Shown: positions 43,660-57,989, numbered from the stretch's first letter. The stretch is 64,000 nucleotides of DNA from Telopea speciosissima (GCF_018873765.1 NC_057918.1:39595871-39659870); one strand, 5' to 3'. Notes: generated by a model from the letters alone, not told the origin. Translations and numbers: made by a program.

Positions 43660-45300
43660 GTTTAATATTGTCACATGCGATATAAATTTTTTGAGCATTA
43701 TGTGTCCGTAAGTTATACTTAAAATGGTAGTCGTGACTAGGGTTTGGGTTGGGCACCCTTATCATATGGTCATCGCATTAGGTATGCCTAAACATGTGAT
43801 GTCAGGGTACGAATGCGAGTGTTCACATGTTTGATGTGTGCATTGGCGAAGAATCTACTTTGTCGATTCCCTCATGTATTACTGCCAGATATAGGAAGGC
43901 ATAGACATGTGTCACCGACACCCTGTACCTGAGGGAACCCTGTCACTGTAAAGTGTGATCACATTCTTTGGTTCATCAATGACTGAGACTCAAGCGAGTC
44001 AAAGCCGGTAATCTGGGAATGCATGAACACTTTGTGAGTGAAGGAGTTATCCAACACGGTCACCACTGCCCGATTGGGAAACACCAAGATAGAGATTGTC
44101 TGTGCATGATCGGATCAGAATCTGAATCCAGTGCCGTTTTGGAAATGGTTTTACAAAAATCTATTTTACATAAAATGATATATTATTTATAATTATTTGA
44201 ACAAAGTATTTTATCGAGTTTTGCGGGACCCGATCAGATGCACAGACGCTCGTATATGGACTTATACTATGGATTGGGGTTTGACAGTACATGTGTACGT
44301 GCCTTAGATTCCATAATGATGGTGTTGATTAGTGGGGGGGTTGTACATGATAATAGTTATCATATAGGGAGTTATTTGGAATTTACTAATTTAATTGACT
44401 CTTTATTTAATTAATGGAATTGATGCTAATTGTAATTATCCATTAATAATTAAATAAAGTAGCTAATTAATACTTTCCCTATTAGATTCTGCTTCTTCCC
44501 CTTTTAAAAGCACTTTGAGTTTAAACAGAACTGCCAAACTGAGAGAGAGAGAGAGACAGACTCTCACTGGGAATAAAGTAATCCATCCAGGGTTTAATTA
44601 AAACCCTAGAACTATAAAAGGATCAGAAAACGCAAGAGGGGGGCAGTGCTCCACGTTTTTGCCTGGCCCCCTCTTCTGCGTTTTGGTCTTTCTCTCCCTC
44701 TTTGAGATCTCTTCTTCTTCTTCTAGTTTCTCTCATCTGTGTTTGGGAGTTAGGGTTTGTGAAACCCTAGATCTGTGCTGAAGAATTTGAGAGCATCTGG
44801 GATTGGCTTGAAGAACCTTGGTAGCATCGTTGGAGGTTCAGATCTGTTTGTTTGGAGCGCTCACTGGAGAAAGAACCACTGTCTATTGGAGGAGCAACAC
44901 TTGAGGCTCACCAGGTTAGCAGTTCTTTATTAATTCCTTCAGTTTATTGATTATTAATATTTATGGGATGCGAAAGAAACTCGAATCGATTTAATTCCGT
45001 TGTGCATTCGAGTATGGGATGGATTCCTCTTGCCATATGATGGACTAGAGATGAATTTCTCCGTCCCTATTGTGATAATTAAATTTATGGGACGCAATAG
45101 GAAATGAGAAACCCTAATAGGGATGCACCAGGGTTCCCATGGGCGACCATGAAAAACCCTAAAATTTAATGGGACACCAATGGGATACCATGGGATAACC
45201 CAGGGTGTGCAAAACCCTAATTTTGTAGTATATTGGTTTCTCTAAGGAACCATGGCTTGATCCCTGGACCGTAGTTTGTCCTACACTGTTCACCTTCTTA
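43660..45300 (+). other. Possible solo LTR or leader region
   Basis: The interior has the look of a promoter plus leader: CTATAAAAGG near 44615, then CT-rich leader, CCCTAGATCTGTG, and a splice-donor-like CACCAG|GTTAGCAG near 44912. The upstream part has little low-complexity sequence, as in LTRs (for example GTGATCACATTCTTTGG, TTCATCAATGACTGAGAC). A TG start at about 43669 (TGTCACATG) is possible, but I found no matching CA end with a target duplication. It could instead be the first exon of an unannotated transcript. No ORF supports either reading. Confidence 0.3.
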
Positions 45301-48300
45301 ATTAAGTTATTTTACTAAATTACTTATATTTTTGTAGAAAATATGGTAGGGTGGAGGTATTTTACTTCACTTTTGAATAAGTCTCCCTATTCTGGAGAGA
45401 GTGAGAGAGACCAGATGGAGGAGCTAACAATCCAATAGTAAATCGATACATGTCCCTGCATCCCAACAATACTAAGCAAGAAAGGGGAGAGAGAACAAAA
45501 AAAAAAAAAATGGAGATAAGCTACCAATCCAATGGTGAAGCAACACATGTACCCCTAATTCTACAATTGAGCTTCTCCAAATATGGCAGCCTAAGACTTT
45601 TTTCAGTTATGCTTGTTCCCAGAAAAGCCACACACAAAGACTTAGAATGATCATCACCATTGACCCCACTTACAAGAATTTAAGTTCAAAGTGTATTAAC
45701 CTTCTCCAACCAGTGAGGACCCCCTTTGTCTCCCTATCTTCCTTCTCCCCCCTTCCAAACAAAGCAAATGTTTCACCCTATTAATTGCTACTGTATTCAT
45801 TACAGAGAAGGTTTAGGAGAGGGTGTGGAGAAAGAAAAGGTAGAAAAGATTGATAATTCTTCATCACCTTCATTCATCCTTCAATCCCCATAAAAAAAAT
45901 TTATTCTTTTTCACTTTTTCAACTTATTCAGTCTTGCATTTTATAGGCCTTCCATGCCTTATCTTTCTCTCTTTCTCTCCATTTTATTTTCTTTTTTTAC
46001 TTTATTTTTGGGAGGTGAGGGGAGGAGTTGTTGTGTTTGTTTTACAGTAGTTGTATGCTCCAAGGAAGTAGGCCATAGGCAGGCCTCTTCTATGGATAGA
46101 ATTCATAGTATGTGACCACATAACAAGTGGTCAACAATTTTCTTTATGATAGGACTCCTTATTCTCTTAGAATAAATAGACCAGTAAATATAAATAAACC
46201 AAGGAGACAAGGAAGAATACCAACCCACTTTTGTTTTCTGGTTGTGGAGATCCTACTCAGAAATTTATGAATCTCTCTCTCTCTGTGGGGGTTACTAAGC
46301 ATAGTAAGTAGATATTAGGATCATTTTTTCTCTTGGTCCACTCAGGCAAAATGTTAAAACAATAATAATAAGAATAAGCCCTTATGGGTCATCTTTTGTC
46401 TCCCCATAGGACCATTTTATGTTGTCAGTGTCTCCATCTGTTTATCTGTTTTAAGTTTGTCTTTGATGAGGAGCCCTCATCTGAATCTCATACAAATTTT
46501 CCTTTTTGTTCAATTTCCCCACGTTTCTTTGTTTCTTTGTTTCTTTGTTTCTCTCTCTCTCTCTCTTTCTTTCTTGTGCAAATCAATCAATTACAACAAG
46601 GACACTTCTAGGCTTCCAACCCATTCAATTCAGTATCTCACCATGATGATTGTTTTCAGTCCCTTTCATCTTAAGCCTACAAATTAACAAGTAAATTAGA
46701 TGGGATTGACATGATTAAGGCGCGACGAGAATTAATTAACGACAAAACATGGGTTAAGATAATGAGAATTTAAAGAGGTTTACTTCACTAAGCAACTTGG
46801 GTGAAATTACAAAATCTTCAAAGTCCAAAACCTACTTAGTTTTTGGTGGGGGTTTTTAGGGGGTAGTGGGGTTTAAGGAGATAAGGAGAAAAATGGATTT
46901 GGCAAGAAGTGCTTGGAAATTATAACAACCAAAAGGATGCCTTTCTTTCTTTGGTTAGAACAGGACAATTTCCAATTGGTTCATTAAAGTTAAAGAGAAA
47001 CAGAGAAACAGAGAAATACAGAGTATCATATTCCTTACATGGCACATGCATTTGAACCTTCCAGTTGTCATTTTCTTGTTGGACAATTCCAGTAGAATCA
47101 TACCCACTTATATCTTAATCTTTTTTTATTATTTCTTAAAATTATTTTTCATTTTTTCAGAAATTGGAATCATAAATATCAAATTTGAACTGGTCATAAA
47201 AAAACCCAGTTCCTGATTATGATCACTGGTTTTTATTTTATTTTTTTTGTGAACCATTAATTGGTCCATTCAACCTCCTCTTTAGTTGCTTTTCTTTGTT
47301 TAACCATTCTTTTTTTTTCCAGGTCAAAGATCAGTTGAGATGAGAAGAGCAGTGTTGTCAAACAACTGCTGGATCAAAGGAAAGGAAAGATTTTGGTACT
47401 CCAATGGAGAGATCAGTGGCTCCTTTAACTTTAAGAATACCATCCCTGCAATTTTTCTCTAGTCAAATACTAGTGCATGACATGATCAAGAAGAAAGAAT
47501 TAAGTCTTTTTAGGCATGCCATGTCAGGTGTGGGCAAGGAGGAGATCATTGATCAGAATTTGGTTAGAAAGATAGAAAGCCAAGTTTCCAGGTCCAGGAC
47601 TTTGACAAATTAAAGAGAGGTTGGGCTCTCTAATCTTTTATTCTTTTTAGGAGGATTATATGCTTACTGTGCAATACGCATGCAATGGCTGCAAAGCAGA
47701 TAATCTCAAAGTCCCACTTAAGGTGAAGTCCAGGATTCCCTCCATTGGATAGGCTCTCTTCTATATAAACTGATCAAACCTATCTACAATAAAGAAAAAA
47801 ACCAAAAGGTAACAAAAGAAAGAGCAATCAAACAACTACAATACAAAGATACATGTGGTTCAGCAAGGTGCTTACGATCACGGTAAGATGCGAGTGTTTT
47901 TACTAACAAAGGAGAATAGGGTTACAAGTTCTCTTCCCCATGTCTCTCTATTTACAAAAGAATTTTCCGTTAACCTTGATAAATAACCTCCATCGCTATT
48001 AATTTAAAGGAAAAACAAAGAAATACAATTTGACACGGTTTCAATGGTTTCTGACTCCTAATCATTGTATATGTTGTTTAGGTGTTGGGAGTTGTAGAGA
48101 TATAATCTCGCATAGCTAGGTTATCTAAGATCTAAGATCTTAGATGCGTCTTTATATCTCATTGGGTTATTTTCACCTAATAGCTTAAATTTTTGCGTTG
48201 GACTCCCAAGTGGTATTTCGAAAGTTATTCCACTTTATTTAACATGGTATTAGAATTCAAGTCTCGTTGTTGTCCTTCCTATGTTATTTGTCCACCTATA

Positions 48301-49324
48301 ACTCCAGGTATACCGAAACTACATATGAAGATATAAAATAAAAAAAACCAACAGATTTGAAATTTCTATACATATACTTTCCAATAGTAATTGGAACATA
48401 TGATTAAAAAAGATAGAGATTCTATGTCCCCATTAGAGAGACACATCAACAATGGTGGATGAGATGCTGACAATTTCTGATCTTATCCTTTTCTCCTCCC
48501 TAAATTCTATTAAAACATTGACTACCCATGCATAGAAGAATGGAACTAATGTAAGTACTGCTATATTGTAACATGCAATTATATTGTTGTTGTATTGTTT
48601 TCATTATTATGCTATTACTGCATTATCATCATTTACTTCTAAGGAAAGATTCTTCCCATGAGTCTGGGTTTTATGCCACATGGCAATTTTTTTGGCATTT
48701 TAAATATTGTTTTTCTTTCTTTTCTTGCCAACCAAACTTACCTAATTGAAACTAATATTAGAGAAATCATTTAAAAGCCAATTAAATATAAGAGTGAAAA
48801 AATTTTAAGACATTGGAGGCTTTAAAGCTTGGCAGATACCCAATCCAAAGAACAATCAATCTAGGACTGCAACAAGGTCGCGTTGGGTTGGGTCGGGTTT
48901 TTTAAAACCCTAGTTCAACCATGAGTCCTCCCTTAGTTGGACCCAAGCCTAACCCGACCCTAACTCAGGGCCTGAAAAATCCAACCATAGCCCTCTCTCT
49001 CTCTCTCACACACGCACACACACACAATGGGGATTCCTGTGGTTGATTTCAGGTCAGCATCTGCCTCTCCCATAGTCCTTCTCAAAGCACAGGGAACCTC
49101 CAAAGATGAATATATTTTTGGCCCATTTGAATATAATTATGGCACTTCTCAAAGTTCTACATAAAAGTACAAAATTGAGACAGAAACCTAAAGTGATAAG
49201 TCTATGCTTATTTTTTGTACTATGTTTAATTAGCATCTTCTACCATTTTTCTTGTTTAATTATTTCTTTCTCCATAAGGGTTAGTTAATCCATGATTTCT
49301 AGAATAATTTGGGTTCAATTAAAC
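45301..49324. other. Intergenic, low-complexity tracts, no gene
   Basis: 46526-46575 has TTTCTTTG repeats followed by (CT)n. 48985-49025 has (CT)n then (CA)n. ORFs here are short and pyrimidine-biased. The frame at 47404-47613 has no recognisable domain. Confidence 0.55.
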
Positions 49325-49443
49325 CTTGATTGTGTTTGGTATACATTCTTAGAATTTTGAAATCTAATTCTTCTCTATTTTATCACTTCAGAATGTATTC
49401 TAGACCCAGAATCTATTCCAAGATGTATACCAAACACAACCCT
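49325..49443. mobile_element. hAT-type MITE, 119 bp, with 8-bp target duplication
   Basis: The ends CTTGATTGTGTTTGGTATAC and the inverse of GTATACCAAACACAACCCT are inverted repeats, and the interior is also largely palindromic. AATTAAAC at 49317-49324 is repeated at 49444-49451. An 8-bp duplication and GTGTTTGG-type ends fit hAT-derived MITEs. Confidence 0.85.
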
Positions 49444-50069
49444 AATTAAACTAATGTTATAAGAACATCTTGGGTCTATGACTTTTCAAATATGTAGAGA
49501 GAAAGAAAGAGAGAAGATTGGTTATGGTCTTCTTAATCTAATCCAGTCAAAAAAGAAGATAAAATTGTGGGTTGATCTACCTAGAAATATATCTAAATAT
49601 GAAGAACCAATCTTGTAAAAAGCATGAAAGTATGAATATGACTACTGTGTTATGATTTGGGTTGTTGGACTTTATTGTCATTCCTCACATGGTGGCCATG
49701 AACAAAAAGTGTTGGGGGCATGCATGGTTAATTACAAATGGGAGATAAGAGACTTTAAAGCCTTTTTTTTCTTAGGGTTTTTTTTTTTTTTTTTGGGTGG
49801 GGTGTTTTGGTTAATGGGTTTCTCATGATGTGTTTGGTGAAAAATCAAGATTGGAGAGATAGAGATACAATCCCTGGTCTCTTGGGATGTAGAGTCTAAT
49901 CATCTTCTAATTTGCATGCCAGAAGCCCAGAATGACGGCCCACGCTCAGGTGGGTGGGTGGGTTTTGTCTTTCACTCCCACACCCTTACTTCTTTGTGTT
50001 CTTATCATTAACATTAATTTGTTACCAACTTCTTCTATATAGGTTCTATTCTTCTTATTCTTTATTTTA

Positions 50070-50204
50070 GGGAGAATGTTCTCTGTGTCGCAATGCAGGC
50101 TGAGCCTAGCACATAGACCTGCCACTCAGGGGGCAGGGTGGTCATTGCACCCACCCCCATGTATCTGGGCGCAGCCTACTCTGCGGCACAGAGAATATCA
50201 CCCC
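50070..50204. mobile_element. Short palindromic MITE-like element
   Basis: The left arm GGGAGAATGTTCTCTGTGTCGC...CAGGCTG is mirrored by CAGCCTACTCTGCGGCACAGAGAATATCACCCC. About 135 bp. The ORF across it is not a gene. No target duplication is evident. Confidence 0.72.
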
Positions 50205-53200
50205 TTCTTTTATTATTATTATTATTATAAAATGCACACTAATGATCTTGGAAACTTGAGTGTGTCTCTTTCTAGATCTTCAAAATTCAAATCTATTAAA
50301 AACCCAATTACTCTAAATCCCAATTCTTGATGAAAAATTGCTCTAAATATTAAATTCCAAGATCCAGTGTAGTTGAAATAAGTAAACATATGGAAAGATG
50401 CACGAAAGACATGTAAGATAATTGACAGTGTACGTAGAAAGACATACGAGACTCTAATACCATATTAAATTTCAAGTTAAAAAAGCTCAAACTATTAGAT
50501 GGAGAATCCAATTAATACGTGAAAACATCTAAAATCTTAAACTTAACTGATGTAAAATTATTTCCAACAACCTCCACATGAAAAGATAAAGCATGTAGGG
50601 TGGGACTATTCCTAACACTAAATTCTCAAATTTCAAAGGCAGAAACACTTAAACTGTCAATCAATCTCAGCTCCAGGGGAGCAAAACATGTATTGGTTTT
50701 ACACGCATTAGTCACTCACTAACAGACAATTGAAGCACTTGTAGTTGTGTCAGAATCCATGTTGTCCACTTTGTACCCTTCTCTAGTACTGTACACATAG
50801 ATTAGACAAATGCTCATAAGTTAACCCAACACACTTTATTCTCTGGTTCCACTCCTAAGCTTTAAATAGTATTCTTTCTTTTTTTTGAAAATGGATTCAA
50901 AAAGAACTAAATTCCAAGGGAACTAGTCAATTTTAAGGGTTCATTTCAAAGTCTTAAGAGTCAAATATCTCTTTATTACATTTGGAGATTGTTAGGTCAT
51001 AGGTATTATATATGTCCTCTTATGGATTGAAGTATCGGTATCATATCCGCCGTATCAATCATTCATTATTGAGATTTGGTCCCTCGAAACTCATTATCAA
51101 GGATTTAAAAATCAGAATCAGATTGGTTGATTCAAATCGAAATCAGCCAAGGCCGATTTGAATCGGATGGATCAAATTTGCAACCTGATTCGGAGTTTAA
51201 TAACCTTAATTTGTTCTTTAATTGTTGTTAGTTAGCTCAATTGTGTTATCCAATGCTAATGAATGCCTCCACACTAAGAACATCAATTTGACCTAATGAG
51301 TGAAAGAAAAAAGAAACAAAAACAGACAACTTCACTAAATGATTTTTCCTTACTTTATTAATTGTTACTAATAAAGTATTAGTATTACTTGTTAAAAAGC
51401 CACTTAACATTAAGTTGTTTATTTAAAAGTTCTTTCTTATCTCCAATTTCAAGAAATTTTCTTTTCCTCCTAACTTTTCAGTAAACATTGTAAGGTAGTA
51501 GTCAAAGTGGGTCCATTTCTAACCTACCAAGCTTCACACAACAAACATAGCTTCTACTCTAAAAGCTAAAAGGGAATGGTGGCCGAAACCTATAAATTAA
51601 CCCTGTAAAAGCATTGGTGACACTACCTGACTCAATGGTTTGGGCCCACTCAAGTAGACCCTTAATAGAGATAGATCTTGTCCCTCTTTTAGTTGCCATT
51701 GTTATGTTCCAACTCCTTAATTGTGTCTTCCACCCTCTTTCATCATCTTCATTTCTTTCTTTCCCTAGTTGTAAATTTTCTTTAGACTGAGAGAGCCTCC
51801 ACCCTTTTGGGCTTTTACCATCATTGTTAGTGCAAAATCCAGTATGGATTATTAACTTATGGGCTCAAATACTGGAATCCAATTTGTCTTATTTAATTTT
51901 TTCTACTAATCTTAAATGATTCTTGCAATCTTGATTAATGTAGACAAATTTGCTTTTATCTTTTTTTATGTACTTACCCATTTTGACTGATTAATTGAAC
52001 AGAATATCCCAATTAAGCACTGGGTTATATTACCTCCAGTAAATTTGTCAGAGCATTGATTTAGGTAATTAAAGTCAAAAGTTAAGCTAAGCACATGTTA
52101 GTCACAAAACAAGCAAAGACATGTAATTAGTAAGTTGCAATTACCAACTTCAAAAGTGAAGTTTGGTTCCTCTTTTTCACTATTTGGTGAACAAGTTGAA
52201 GGCAGAAAGAATCATTATGTAGTCAAATATCTTACTTTGCTTGGTCACTCTAATGATAGAAATGATGGAGCCTTTGTTAATTGTCCAAACATGGAGGAGA
52301 CACTAACATTGTAAGGAAAAAATTTTCCAATTTGAATCAGACTTTCCTGGTTGATTTGGAGGGAAATTAGTGTCTCTTAGATAATGTTTCAGTCAAGACT
52401 TCAGACACATGAAATGAAATATTCTCAGTAATAAATTTGAATAAGAGGGAAATAATTTAGGCCCTGTTTGGTATCACTCATATATTCTCTAGACTGATTC
52501 TTGTTAGAAGCACTTCTTTGATTCTCACCAGTTATCATCATATGAGGAAGGGATTCTTATAATAACATTAAAAAAAAAAACCCAAAATAATAATATTGTG
52601 ATTACAATTGCAACAATTATCATTAACTAATTAATGGGAAAAACTTATTTGAGCGGCCCACTTCATGAATAAGCCATGTGGGCTGTTGATGTGGACATTA
52701 TGTCAAATACTCTCTTCCTCCCGTGTATTGGCATGCATCTTCATGTATGCTTATACACACCTATGGTGCCCCAACCACTATTGTGCACACTCTTATAGTC
52801 CTAAATTTTGAAACTTTTTTTATCAAATTTTGTTTGGAATGAAATCTTACATGTGAGCAGAGAACTTTAGAGTCTATCTATCCATCAATTTGGGCCTCAT
52901 TTGGTTTGTCATGTGGTAGATATTTGGGCGACCGGTAGATCGTCTTCAAAAGTCTTACCCTCTCTGAATTTAGGGAGGGGATCTCTACACAGAGTAGAGA
53001 ATTATCTACTTCGTATAAAAAGTTCCTACTACATGGTAGATTAAACGCGGCTGAAATTATGTGGACCCCCAAGATCCCCCATTCATGTGTCAAGTTTTAG
53101 CGCAAATAAAGTTTTGACAAAACAAAACTATGAAAAACCAAGAGGGTGGTATAGTATAGCATGGACATTCATCAGAAAGATAGAGTTGAAATTTAAGACA

Positions 53201-54501
53201 AACAATCCAAAACATTTTCAGATGATTAAATAATTAATAATCGTAATTGCCACATCACTATTTCACATACAGTCAGCACAACTAAGACAATTCTCTACTT
53301 TGCACAGAATAGAAAACCATTTGCGGCCATAAATTTGTGTCAATTTCTATTGTATATATTAAGAATCACACTCGAGGAAAAAATAATTTAAAAAAAAAAA
53401 AATCCTTAAGAAAACATAGTAAGCGTGCTCGTGGCAGCATAAGCTACATACATTGATTTGTTGAATGGTAAATAGAAAATTAATTAAAATAGGGAATACA
53501 ACTTTTCTTAGGCTTTAAGCCAAAGATTACGGACTTCAAAGTATGTAGAAATTATTATTGGATTCACGTCTTTATTGATTCTCTGTTTCAGTCAAGACTC
53601 CACACAACACCCACTCTTTGAAAAGGTTTCTAGATGAGTAAATTAATTAATTAATTAAATAATGGAAAAGTGTTTTCAGTGGAGGGAGGGAGGATAATAG
53701 CCCCTGCGTGTATGGTGGCCAATGGAAGCATACACGAAATTAAATATCGAACAGGTAGACATTTCATTTTTTCGTGGGGGTAGGGTGATCATTTCACTTC
53801 CTCTGTGTGTGAACATGAACATGAACATTTATCCATAAATAAATAATGGCCTGTGAAGGCATAACCCATAGGTTCCCAGTCAAAATAGCCTAGTAAACCA
53901 AATCTGATCCAAGAATTGTGCTTAATCAATGTTTGGTTTTACGGAGCTCCTTTTTTACAAGAAATGAATAGGGAAAAAAAATAGAATATTTTAGTTTTCT
54001 AGTTATTTGTTTGTTAATGAAAAAAGGTTCGTCGGTTGTTTTCTCAAAGGGTCATTAAGAAGTCGAAGGCTTCGAGGGTTTCACTATAAATATATAGTAA
54101 GGATTCTTTCTCTATAACACAATTTGAGAGAGTTGTGAGGACGAGTGGCTATAACTCTATTCTCCATTGATAGTGAAATAAATCTTATGTCACCATGGAT
54201 GTAGACAATCTTGCTGAACTACGTAAATCCTTGTGTTCATTTCTGATTATTGTTTGTGTTTCCATTCTTTTTTGCATCGTGTTAAGTTTCGTCTTCAACA
54301 AAATCGTCCATTAAATTTCTACATAGTTTATTGGTTCCCAACTGTTAGTGCAATAATTTGACAAAAAACAATGCAGAAGGTGGTTGGGACTTGGTTGCAA
54401 TTTGATTTGTTTGGATGCCGAAGGGTGATGCAAAGAGGTGAGGCAAGGAGAGGGACGTAGAGGTGGGGAGGGGATCTTTGTCCCCTCCAGTTCTTTGCCC
54501 G
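50205..54501. other. Intergenic, AT-rich, no gene recognised
   Basis: (TTA)n at 50207-50228 and poly-A/T runs elsewhere. No protein family, RNA gene or element boundary that I can support. (TTAA)n near 53640-53660. Confidence 0.55.
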
Positions 54502-54633
54502 ACCCAGTTCCCCCAGTGCCTATAATAAGGGGGGCCACAATGATCACTGTACCCTTTCTCAAACACTCTACCTGAGTGGGGTCCACCCTCCCCCTCCCCC
54601 TCCCCCCCTTTTACAGACACTGGGGAACTGGAT
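54502..54633. mobile_element. Short palindromic element, family A (second copy)
   Basis: ACCCAGTTCCCCCAGTGCC...AAGGGGGG is mirrored by CCCCCCTTTTACAGACACTGGGGAACTGGAT. The centre shares ACACTCTACCTGAGTGGGG and GTCCACCCTCC with the element at 33593-33738, so they are one family. A (GA)n tract follows at 54633-54652. Confidence 0.75.
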
Positions 54634-57600
54634 GAGAGAGAGAGAGAGAGAGTGGTGGGGGTGGGGGAGGGAATGTAGAGGTCGGAAGGGGGTTAGAGAT
54701 CACCGTCACAGTGGTTTTGAAGGAAAATATTCAAGGGCTGAGATTGGATGGGGTTAGATAGTTATCGGTCCAAGAACGCTCTATTCTCATACTAGTCCCC
54801 ACAATTTAGTCATTTTTTTTTTTTTCAAAATTGTAAGATTATACAAGTTTTTTGCTTTAATTTTTTTTTTTTTTTTCACTTCCTTTTTAAAAGATCACAT
54901 GCACTTTGAAAGCTAGGTAGGGTCTCTGTCTCTCTCTCTCATCTTTTTTAAAAGACAAAACATTAGTAGATTCAGCATCTGTCATAGAAAGATTATGTTG
55001 ATGTTACAGAGCTCGAAAGTTTTGGTTAAGTTTTGTTGGACAAAGTTTGAAAAGGATGAAGGGCTTTTAGTTTTTCATAACTTGTTAGCCATGTTCTGCT
55101 TTTTGACACAAGATTTTTAAGATTTTATCCTCTCAAAGATCTTGTTTGCACAAATCAAGAGACTGCCTTCTCCCTTAACAACATACGACCATAATCCACA
55201 TCCAATTTCTCCTTAGATTTGTGTGTGTGTGTGTGTGTGCGTTGGGGGAGGGAGTGCGGCTTAGGTTCACGTATGAGAACCATCTGGTCTGCTCAGGGGC
55301 GTACGAGATGATTCTTTTACGTAACTCTGAGCCGACCTCATTTGGGGTGGGGGCGGGAGGAAGGGAGAGGAGCAAGATTAGAAGGTAAGCACTTTAATTC
55401 TTTTTGATAAATAATAAAATCAGTTTAATTATCTATTATTTAAGGAATGTAAAATTTAGGTTGTGATGGAATAAAGTTATATAGTTCATATTTTTTTTTA
55501 AGATAAAGTTTTGGCAATATGTATAATTAATCACAAAGGGCGATGCTATAGCTATTCTCCTATTGCATTGCGGCCTATTTTAAGGAACTTATCATTCCAT
55601 GAGGCTCAATCAAAATTTAAGGTCTTTTAGATGCCTGAACTCACTCAGGGTCTTCTCGATATTTCACAGTCATTACATCATCATTCATCTACGTACTAAT
55701 ATTGAAGCAAATAGATAATGACATATATGTGACATCTAATTAGAACTATTTTTTATTTATTTATTTATGAAAAAATTACTATTATTTTATTCAACTACTC
55801 TATAGAAAAGAATTTGGATCCCCTCCCCTGCAGGCAGGGCTGCAGGTAACCACCCCCACCACATCCCAAAGGTGGTCCCCACAGTCCATCTGTACCCTTT
55901 GGCAGATAGGTTCCATCAATTTTGAGACCCCCTGTTTTCTCATCTAATGGAATTGAGGAAATTGAGGGGACACAAATCCCCCCCCCCCTCCAAATTCCGT
56001 TAAGAGAATTAATTATATATATATAAGTATTTATTCTTGAAAATATGCATAAAAGTTTTATGGGATTTTAGTTTTACGACATCAAACAAACTCTACTTCA
56101 AAATCTAACCAAACGGACCCCTTAATGAAACCACCAAATGCGACAAGGAAACCCATCATCACTTGGGCATTTCCAGCAGCGCATCAATGTCCAGGCCAGG
56201 CCAGGCCCTCCACCTTCATGGCCAGTGCGCACTGCTCTACCAGTCTCTCTCACTTTCTCTGGCCACTCTGCTCTCTAGTCTCTAGTACGTCCCCGTATTA
56301 CTACTCTTTTAACCGTTTTAGGGCCTACACTGAAAAAAAAGGTGCACAAAAGCTCAAAAGTCACTGTTGGAACAAAAACAGAGCTTTGTTTGTTCTTGAT
56401 GGTTGTCTCAATCTGTCTCCCTCACCTCACTAATCCATGCCCTCCCTCCCTCCAAGGTATCATTCAAATAGAATCGTCCTTTCCTAAGAAAATTTTAAAA
56501 AAAAAAAAGTGAGAAAGATATGTATATCAAACCCCACCCCCAAGTCCCCAATCCCCACTCCCCAAACTGGGCAGCTTTCTTTTTTGCTGTTGGGCTCCAA
56601 AGCACCAAATAAGAAAAGCACCAGTTGTGTCCCTAAACTTGCCAAGTTTTCTTTGGTTTACCACAGAAAAATTATGATGTAACGATAAGAATACTTCTTG
56701 CTTTCTTTTCTTTCTGAAAAGAAAAAGAAAACTTTTCATGAGAAGGTAATGTTAAAAGGGAGGGTACAAAAACACATCCAGCATCAGACCAAAATAAAGA
56801 TGCCTATATAACAAACGAACCAGCTTCCCCACTGGGATGTAACCCAACCCAGCACTTCAATTAGTCTCATTGGCCTGACCCAAGCGGGGAGAATCTGAAG
56901 TAAAAAAAAAGAAGAATTGATTGTGCAAATCCTATTATCATCCTTCATAAGAGAAATAGGCCTTTCCATGGCCATGGACTTTGTCTGTACTCTGTAAGGC
57001 AACTTGAGTCCAGCAGATAGATCTAATTGTTCTTTTATGAATGGAAACAAACCCTTCAAAATAATTTGTCCACCAAGTTCAACATTATTGCCTTTACAGT
57101 CTCTGAGACCTGTGTCATACCCTCATTGCAACATTGAAGAGAAAAAAAAAAAATTTCTTCACTGCTTAGTGGCAAAACTTTCTCAAATTTTAGACAAGTT
57201 CTTAGTTATCCATAAGAAAATTTTCTCATAATCAGTAAAAAGTTCAGACGAAATATATTGGCAACTCACATGGATAAGTTTCCAATGAATTTTTTAAGTA
57301 AATTTAATCTAGCTAAAGCTTATATAACTGAAGGGAGAGGGTTTGTGCATGCCACCAACTTTCAGTAAGCTAGTGGCATACACCGGGCACAGGAGTGGAC
57401 ACAGGAGGGCAAGGGGGTCTTTTCCAAAGGGGGACGAGAGAGTATGACACATGTTGATGTAAAGCTGGATCACGAAAGACCTAGTCCCATGCAGGATCTT
57501 CTTAAATAAAGTTTAATGTTGATTTGATCTTCAAAATACTAGGTAACAATTGAAGAACTTGTAGTAGATCACACAATGAAATTGATTGAAATGGAATCAA

Positions 57601-57933
57601 AGAAACTAGAAAATAGAAAAGAAGGGTAGGATTGGATCGAGTAATCCCACTCTCCCCCAGGTCTCTCACCCACGGCCTCTCACCAATGGCATCTCACCAT
57701 ACTCTCTCACAGAGCAAAGCACAAGGCTATGTATTTTTTTCCCCCTTCTCAATCTCATTAATCAAATTCATGTACAATGTTGGCCTCCATTACAAACTTG
57801 TATAGAAAACTCAAAAAATAGACTTAGATACTTAAAAGAAAAGACCTAACTCAATCCTTAACGAATAAGGTATCTTAAATTGACTAGAAAAATAAAATAA
57901 TAAAGAAAACAAACTCAAAATAAGATTTTAACT
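54634..57933. other. Intergenic, no gene recognised
   Basis: (GT)n at 55220-55238. 55805-55990 has loosely mirrored ends (GAATTTGGATCCCCTCCC against the inverse of CCTCCAAATTCC) and a C-run, possibly another short element. The remaining ORFs show no family resemblance. Confidence 0.5.
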
Positions 57934-57989
57934 AAACTAATGAAGTAGATCCCGTTTTCCCAAACTAATGAAGTAGATCCCGTTTTCCC
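57934..57989 (+). repeat. Perfect tandem duplication, 28-bp unit x 2
   Basis: AAACTAATGAAGTAGATCCC then GTTTTCCC occurs twice back to back, identical. Confidence 0.93.

Noticed and set aside
46384-46687. Ser/Phe/Leu-rich ORFs
   Set aside because: Read from TTTCTTTG and CT microsatellites in two frames.
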